A DNA stretch of 64,000 bases, from the NCBI RefSeq assembly GCF_000208865.1, contig NC_018390.1, positions 3,490,270 through 3,554,269 on the forward strand, in the 5' to 3' direction. The notes below the pieces were generated by a model. It saw only the letters and a list, made by a program, of their open reading frames with translations, was not told the origin of the DNA and made no database searches. Within the stretch, counting starts at the first letter, position 1, and each line of letters opens with the position of its first letter. Position numbers and translations under genes: made by a program. This DNA is from Neospora caninum Liverpool (lineage: Eukaryota > Apicomplexa > Conoidasida > Eucoccidiorida > Sarcocystidae). Positions 57,592 to 64,000 of this stretch are shown one piece after another.

Positions 57592-60500
57592 ATGGAGGAG
57601 ACTTTCAGTGAGGTGGCAGCTCGCGCCTCAATCCTGGCGCAGGCTTCGCAGCAAGCAAAGGCGAGTGCTGCCTCGCTAGTTCCTCCAAAGGGCCAACTTC
57701 TGCAGGATAAGGCAGAGACTCAGTTACTCCCCACTGCGTTGCCATCAGAAGATGTGCAACTCCCGGGCGAAGATGGTGTCGCCGGTGTTGCATCGGATCC
57801 CTCGTTCCCCGCCACAGCAGTTCCTGAGCAAACGGCGTCGGATGGGGAGCACTTACAAAGGGAACTTGAGGAGTTAGATTTTCGGAGAAAAGACAGGTTC
57901 GCTGACGCCTCAGAACCGGATGAATTGCCAGGAAGGCGAAGCAGGCGCCACACTGAGTGGTGCCTCGGCTGTGACTGCTTGGAAAAGGCGAAGAACGCGG
58001 TGTTGCGGCTGGTTATGACGGGTTTTGAAAAGTACGCGAGCGTGGTATACGATTACCCTTGGCTTTTCATCGTCCTGTCGTTGCTTGCTACGGCGGGCAT
58101 GTCGGCCGGCATCTTCCTCCGCACACCTGAATCGGACGCCTACACCCTGTACAGTCTGTCAGGCTCTCCAAGTCAAGTGACAAAAAACCATCTCCTCAGC
58201 GTTATGCCGCCAGATCGCCTCCTCTTCGTGTTGGTGACCGGAGAAACTAATCTCGTTACGACGGAAACGCTGTCGCGCGTGGACACGCTTCTCCAGGGCA
58301 TCGACAGCCTCACTTTAGAGCGCGACTCTGTGACAACGGACGAGTTTAACCACAAGCTTGTCGACCACGACCGGTCGCCCTTTCCGGAAACAATCACCTT
58401 CGCCGATGTCTGTTCAAAAGACGGCTCCGGCAAGTGCCAAGTCCAAAGCATTTTGGATGTGTACCCGTCGAGTGCTCAGTGGGGGGTCATGCCCATTGTT
58501 TCCCCCAGCTGGCCCGTTGTCGTGAATCCCTTGACCCACAAGGTGTACCGATTAGATGCTCTCGTCGGAAAAACCACGACGTCGGAGGTGCCCGCCGATC
58601 CCGCAACAGGGCGGCCGGCAGCCACGCTGTTGGACGAGGCGGAGTCGATTCTCGTGCGAATCAACCTGCGCGGCGAGACGTCGTGGAAACCGTACACAGC
58701 GGCGTTCGAAAAGCTGGTCCTCGACTACGTGCTCGGGCAGGACTTTGGCCCGGGGATTTCAGTGACGCCCAAGGCGGAGCGGTCTTCGTACGATGAACTG
58801 AGGCGCGTGTCGACCTTGGATCTCGCAGAGTGGTTCCGCCTCTGTGGAGCGGTTCTGGTTGTGTTCTTGTACACATCGGTCGTGAACAGTTCAAAGACGT
58901 ATCGCACAAAGCTCGTGCCTTCCGCGATGGGGGCCCTCGCGAGCCTTTTGGGGTATCTGGGTGGCGCGGGAGTCGTGTACCTCTGTGGCATCCGGCACAC
59001 CACTCCTGCGGAGGCGACTCCCTTTCTCGCCATGGGGATTGGCGTGGACGATCTGTTTGTCATTCTTAACGCGTACTCACTGACCTACCTCCATCCGAAC
59101 CCGAAGGAACGCGTGGTGGACGCCGTCAGAGATGCAGGTTTGTCCATCACAATCACGACGCTGACAAATGTAGTCACCTTCATCATCGGCGCTCTTTCGC
59201 CGTACTACAGCATTTCCATGTTTTGCATCGTCACTGCGGGCGCACTCACGTGGGGCTACGTCATGTGTCTCACGTTCTTCCTCGCCGGGCTGAGCTTGGA
59301 CGCTCGCCGCGAAGCCCGCAAGGAACCGCTCTCTTACTCTCTGTTTTGGCGGTTCTTGCCGCGAGGCTGCCGGAGACACAGCTACGAGCCTCAGCCGTCC
59401 CCCACGTTGCCGTTAACTGCGGATGCTTCTGGACTCGAGGAGCGAGTCGAGAGCGAAGAGACTGTCACGGCGGACCAGGTCCCCCCCAAACACGGAGAAG
59501 ATCTCCTGACGACCTACCAGCTGGCCGCTCTGATGGTGCTCTACAAGAAATATGCACCAAGTCGCACTGCGCAACGGGGCCGGTGGGTGTTGGACCTCCG
59601 CGTCAGGGCTGGGAGTGGAGACATGGACAGCACGCCTGCGCCCGGTGCGGAGAAGGAACGCGGCGAGGCGACAAACCATGAAATCTGTGGAACGCCGCTT
59701 CCCGCCGGGACTGACAAACTGCGGGAACGGGAAGGGAGCGAGGCGCCAGCCCGAAGGCGGCTGTCGTCTCACATACGCGCCATGACCACACAGGAGTCTC
59801 TGATGCTGATGAAAGACTTTGCAAACGAAATGGACCGGAACCCAGAGAACCTTCTGAAGCTGTACCATCCTGAGCCCCTCGGAAATCCAGGAAGAGGTTC
59901 TCGACGGTTCTTCCGAGATTACTATGGCAGGCAAGTTTTGGCCGCCCCCCCAGCATGCGTTTCCGTTTGACGCTTCACGTTGCCTTTTTTACGTTCGCGA
60001 TTGGAGAGCATCTCGCACTTGATTTCTCGTTACCATGCAGAGAAGCTCTGGCGTGTGTCTACGAACATGCGCCGCTCCAAGGAACGGTGTCCGCACCTAC
60101 ACGCGAGAGAGATTCTTTGGGAAAGAAACTGCTGTCTCTCTCTCTCGACTGTGCGTGTGCGCCGCTGTGCTCAGCTTTTTAGGAAACACGTTTGTCAAGG
60201 CGATGGTTCTTGCGGTCTTCGCGGCAGTCACTGCGTTGGCCATTTACGGCGCCACGACCCTCAAATTCGGTTTATCCCTGAAACACATAACTCCGCAGCA
60301 TTCGTACTTGCGGGATTTCTACGACTTGCACGAAGAAATGTTCTCCAGATACGGGGAGGAGGTCACCGTCTTTTTCGCGGAGAACGACCGATGGGAAGAC
60401 CGCGACGTGCAGATCCGATACCTCGAGATGGTGAAGGAGCTCTCCGAACAGGAGTGGGCTGTCGTTGTCACTGATGGCATGTCGCTGTTTTTGCAGCACG

Positions 60501-62283
60501 CGATGTCCTCCCTGCACAGCGGCAATCGAACAGAGTTCGTGGCTTCGTAAGCATGCGTCATCCAGGGCCGGAGGAAAGAGCCCCCACGGAGACGCCGTGG
60601 GGTCTGTTGAGAACACGCGTGTTGAGCCAAGACTCAGGCTTTGAAAGAGCGTTTACGGATCGTCTTTATATGAAACGAGTGTTTCTTCACCGAGCCAAAA
60701 CCCTGCGTTGTTTGCGAACAGCTCTTTTCTTTCTGTAGGGGTAATGCATGTGTGCGTTTATTTATCCGCTGTGTCGGTGGTGCCTGCTGTCTCTTGCTCA
60801 GGCTGAAAGCGTGGTTGGAAGGCGACCCTGTGGGGCAGAACTTTAACACCTTCTTTAAATTTTCCTCGGACAACTTGAGCGTGTGGCAGTTCCGCTACTG
60901 GATGCCCCACAAGGATAACACCACGACTCTCTACTACTGGCTGAAGGAAGGAAAGGACATTGTCAGCGCCGGAAAGCCGTACTTCCACGGCGAGGTCCAC
61001 ACAGCCTTGGCGGTTATTTGGGAGTCAGACCCCAAAATTCTGCCGTTCACCCTCACGAACCTCGCGATTGCCCTCGTCTGCATTCTCGCGGTGAGACTTT
61101 CGCTTGGACAAACACCCAAGTCGACCACGAAGGACTACGTGCTCGCGAAAGGAAGGCCCGCGCGTGACAGGAACGCGCGCGCTTTGGCGCTTTGGGTTCC
61201 CTCGCTGCAGAGGACACCATGTGTGCGCACGTGTTTGTATCACATACAAAGGGGACGTCCCAGATTTGCTTGTTCATCGCATCAAGTACGAACACGTCCG
61301 GTTTCTTGGCTGCTGCGTGTGTGTCTCTCAGATCTCATTGTTGCTGATTCCCAATCTGACGTCGGCCGGCATCGTCGTTGTCGTTGTTTCTCTTGTCGAC
61401 CTCTGGCTCTTTGGCTTCATGGCGCTCATTGACTTGCCTCTGAGCATGGTTAGCATGGTCAATCTCCTCATCTCCATAGGTAAGAAGCAGAGTGCGGGGG
61501 GGGGGGGGGGCTGGAAGTTGGGGGACAGTCCGGTTTTCCTAGTATAGGTTGTTTCCACTCCGCGTGGCCGCGGCAGACGTTCGTCTGTAGGACACCCCTT
61601 TCTACGGTGAGTGAGTGCGAGTGTGTTTTGAATTTAGGCTACAGCGTGGATTTCACCATCCACGTCGCGCATACCTTCACGCACTGCGTCGGCACGAGCA
61701 GAAAAGACCGAATGGTCGAGACCATGATTGTCATGGGAGCGCCTGTGACGCATGGAATGCTGTCCACGTTGTTGGCGGTTGTCGCGCTTGCGGGGTCGCC
61801 GAAATACATTCTCGAGGTTTTCTTCAAAATGATGCTTATGGTACGTGACGCCGCATGCCCGAAGTGTCCGGCCGACAAACTGGACGGTTCGCGTGGCGGC
61901 TACGCTGGGCGACGTACACAGTCACATTTTTGAAGGGGGAGTGACAGTGGACTTGTCTGTGGAAAGGCGACGTATGTGGGCGACCTCCTGCGGTTCTCAT
62001 TCTTGTCCGGGTCTGCTCCGCGAGAAAACATGTGCGTGTTTTCCCGTCTTCTGATTGTCTCTGCTTTGCTTGCCTGTATTTTCTGGTCGACTGCGTTCAG
62101 GTCATTGTCTTTGCCTACACCGCAGGCATGGTGCTCTTGCCGGTTGTCCTCACTCTGTTGGGACCGCTTCACTCTCACGGGAGCAAACACGGAAACGCCA
62201 AGGCCTGTGACGGCGCAGTTCAGCTGATAAATATGGACTGCCGCGATGGAGCGGGGGAGAAGGAATGCAGCGTCGGGGTCTGA
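57592..62283 (+). CDS. NCR1: Niemann-Pick C1-related / patched-family protein with sterol-sensing domain
   Basis: Exons: 57592-59930, 60175-60546, 60802-61090, 61332-61479, 61638-61840, 62101-62283; 1177 aa. The start is the first ATG in frame, in a good context (TCCAAATGG). TM1 is at about 155-178 (YPWLFIVLSLLATAGMSAGI), followed by an extracytosolic domain. A sterol-sensing domain spans about 409-570, with the GIGVDD motif of RND/patched proteins at about 483. A charged insertion runs from about 575 to 753. A second extracytosolic domain lies in exons 2-3, and the second helix bundle (LDLWLFGFMALIDLPLSMVSMVNLLISIGYSVDF) spans exons 4-6. In T. gondii NCR1 affects lipid storage and cholesteryl-ester and sphingolipid balance. 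Intron 1 uses a GC donor (AG|GCAAGT); only this junction restores the phase and the patched-like YYGxFL context. The NCR1 name comes from synteny plus domain layout; another patched-type (PTCHD) protein is possible. Confidence 0.85.
61496..61510 (+). repeat. Poly-G run of 15 in NCR1 intron 4
   Basis: Fifteen G residues, 17 bases after the exon-4 donor at 61480. Intronic, so length change would not shift the frame, although it lies close to the splice site. Confidence 0.95.
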
Positions 62284-63270
62284 AATCAGAGCCTTTAACA
62301 ATGGTGCAATGTCTCTTGTCTTGGCGCTTAGCTGTGGCGCAATATGTACCATGTGAGTGTTTTTGATCGAACGTATCTGTCACACCGCACCCTAGATTGA
62401 CATGCCGAATTATCGCGTTCTCTGTTGCATCGATATTTCAGACACAGGAGAGTGCACTTTCGCAAAGCCGAGGTTGCCTGTGTTCTTGTCTTGTCGGCCG
62501 CCTCGCGGAACCGCATTTGCCGAGAGGGGGTTTCTTGTTTATTCCGTGCTGTCCACGGACTGTTACCGCGGGGGGTACTGCCGTTCCCCGCCTTATCCTG
62601 TACACTAACCAGAAACACTCTATTTGAAGGCGAAAATGAAGTCAGGCTTGGTATCTGGATTCACTGCCACATGTTTTCACAACGTGCACGACTCCGCGTG
62701 GCTGTTTCGTGCGCCCGCCGCACGCCACTTTTCCGGCAGACGTCGCCTCTTTTGTAGCTCTTACCTTGAAGCACATGGTCACTTGGCTTTCCCAACTGCC
62801 CAGATTATCCGGTATTTCTGGCCTGGTGAACCGGAAAACAGTCCGTCTGGGATGTTCGCGGCAGCCGATTTTGTTCGCTGAGTCTGCCCTAGGCCGGGCA
62901 GAGGAGATGTGTTTAAACCGCTGTGTCTCTGTCTAAACTGGACGGTCGTCCGAGACCACACCAGACGCTGCAGTGCCGAGTATTCTCTAAATTTTTGTTT
63001 CCCGCTTCGAGGGGCTCTTGCGGGGCTCGGATGGTCTGGGCTATCACGCAGTCAGGCGCAGTCGGTGTCTCTAGTTCATTCAGAGTGCACTCAAGACCGA
63101 GATAGCTCTCTCTTGATTTCGAAATCTGAAGCTTTTGAAATCGGACCAAAGAACTCGTTCGGACATGGCGAAACAAATGCATGTGTGTTTTCTGGTTGCT
63201 TCCACCCAGTAACTGTGCAACGAAAGTGGAGCCTGGAGGCAGCTGATCCGCTCCCGACAAGGCGGCGTTT
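62284..63270. other. Convergent spacer after NCR1
   Basis: About 1 kb between the NCR1 stop and the stop of the minus-strand exon at 63271. It should contain both 3' UTRs. Short open frames show no homology. No microsatellite is present. Confidence 0.5.
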
Positions 63271-63418
63271 TTAGTAGTCTCTCCTCCGACAGGCGTCACA
63301 GTACCTAGCGTGTTCTGCGACCTTCCCCCAGTGCTTCTTCTTCCATTCTAAACTGTACAAAAACGCGCCGTCGCGATAGACACCGTACACGCGTCCACGG
63401 TCGCCGTAGGTCTTCAGC
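63271..63418 (-). CDS. Last coding exon of an unidentified minus-strand gene (partial)
   Basis: Reading the minus strand from 63418, after an acceptor (TTGTACAG), one base completes a split codon and 48 codons follow to a TAA at 63273-63271. The peptide includes TYGDRGRVYGVYRDGAFLYS, then an aromatic and basic stretch with EWKKKHWGKV, and ends CDACRRRDY. It carries two cysteines in a CxxC arrangement and looks like genuine protein: no low complexity, and a clean acceptor in phase. I do not recognise the family. Upstream exons lie at higher coordinates, partly outside the window; none could be fixed between 63419 and 64000. It converges with NCR1. Confidence 0.6.
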
Positions 63419-64000
63419 CTGTACAAAGAAAACGAAATCCGCACACGGCGAGCTCACAGATTCACCGGCGCACTGTTCACTGCATCAAAACATTCAAGAT
63501 CACCGCGCTCCCGAGAGGCGTAGAGCAAAGCTAAATAGCCGCTCCCGGGTCTAAACAACCACAGGCGTAGGACTGCAGGTAACATCGGTCACAACACGTG
63601 CGCGGGCGTGTTCAGCGGGCGTTCGGTGGAGAGAACTCGCGAGAACAGAAGGCACTGCATAGTTGGTTGGGGTGCGTCCGAGGGGTGACTGGGATGTCCA
63701 CTTGTCCGTGCATGAAAACGCAAAAAGAAACGCCACGGTGTCTCGAGAGGGCGTCTGGAAGGCGCTTCGCAAGGGTTGCGCGCCACACGGGGACTACCGA
63801 TTCAGCAAATGTCCGGAGTGGTCTGCATCTCGTGGTTCGGTGCTTCGCCGCTCTCGTGTCGCTGTCAGGAAAAGCCCAAAACTGTCTGTTCATCGGCGGC
63901 TGCCTACCAATCGCGAATGGGCATCTCATCAAGGAAGAGGATTCCCTCAACTCGATTCTCGTTTCCACATCGGTTTGAGTAGGTCATACGAGGCAGCACT
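63419..64000. other. Right-edge segment, probably intron of the minus-strand gene
   Basis: Open minus-strand frames at 63551-63772 and 63612-63968 exist, but I could not fix an exon boundary that joins in phase with the exon at 63271-63418. This is likely intron, possibly with an upstream exon. Confidence 0.35.

Overview
The window is nuclear DNA from a cyst-forming coccidian of the Toxoplasma / Hammondia / Neospora group. Evidence: intron-rich protein genes with GT-AG introns, A-rich contexts before the start codons, pyrimidine-rich introns full of AT, GATA and CATA microsatellites, and a gene set typical of that group (a GRA-type secreted protein, a V-ATPase a subunit, a DegP/HtrA protease, an ApiAT transporter and a Niemann-Pick/patched-related protein). 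From memory, not checked here, T. gondii carries GRA25, a V-ATPase a subunit, DegP2, an ApiAT6-type transporter and NCR1 near one another on chromosome IX. That synteny supports several of the names. The gene models were built by hand from splice sites, reading phase and alignment to remembered human, yeast and plant homologues.

Layout, left to right. 840-1844 (+): intronless secreted protein with a threonine run, probable GRA25. 7802-17232 (+): V-ATPase subunit a, 13 exons, about 1110 aa. 17233-20158: spacer containing a 100-N assembly gap. 20159 (or further upstream) to 27340 (+): CS/p23-like domain protein whose first resolved intron holds a 2.5-kb minisatellite of about 37 copies. 31192-37506 (+): mitochondrial-type DegP/HtrA serine protease (DegP2), 9 exons, 768 aa. 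39409-47027 (-): splicing factor SMU1, 13 exons, 521 aa. 52867-54921 (+): intronless 12-helix ApiAT-family transporter. 57592-62283 (+): NCR1-like sterol-sensing/patched protein, 6 exons, 1177 aa, with a GC-AG intron. 63271-63418 (-): the last coding exon of a further gene that continues past the right edge.

The genes do not form a pathway. Several act on membranes or organelles: proton pumping, amino-acid or solute transport, lipid homeostasis, mitochondrial proteolysis and secretion into the parasitophorous vacuole. DegP2 and SMU1 converge on a 1.9-kb spacer. SMU1 and the ApiAT gene diverge from a 5.8-kb spacer. Microsatellites and pyrimidine-rich runs are dense from about 3.5 to 47 kb and almost absent from 47 to 64 kb. 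No rRNA, tRNA, CRISPR array or intact transposon was recognised.
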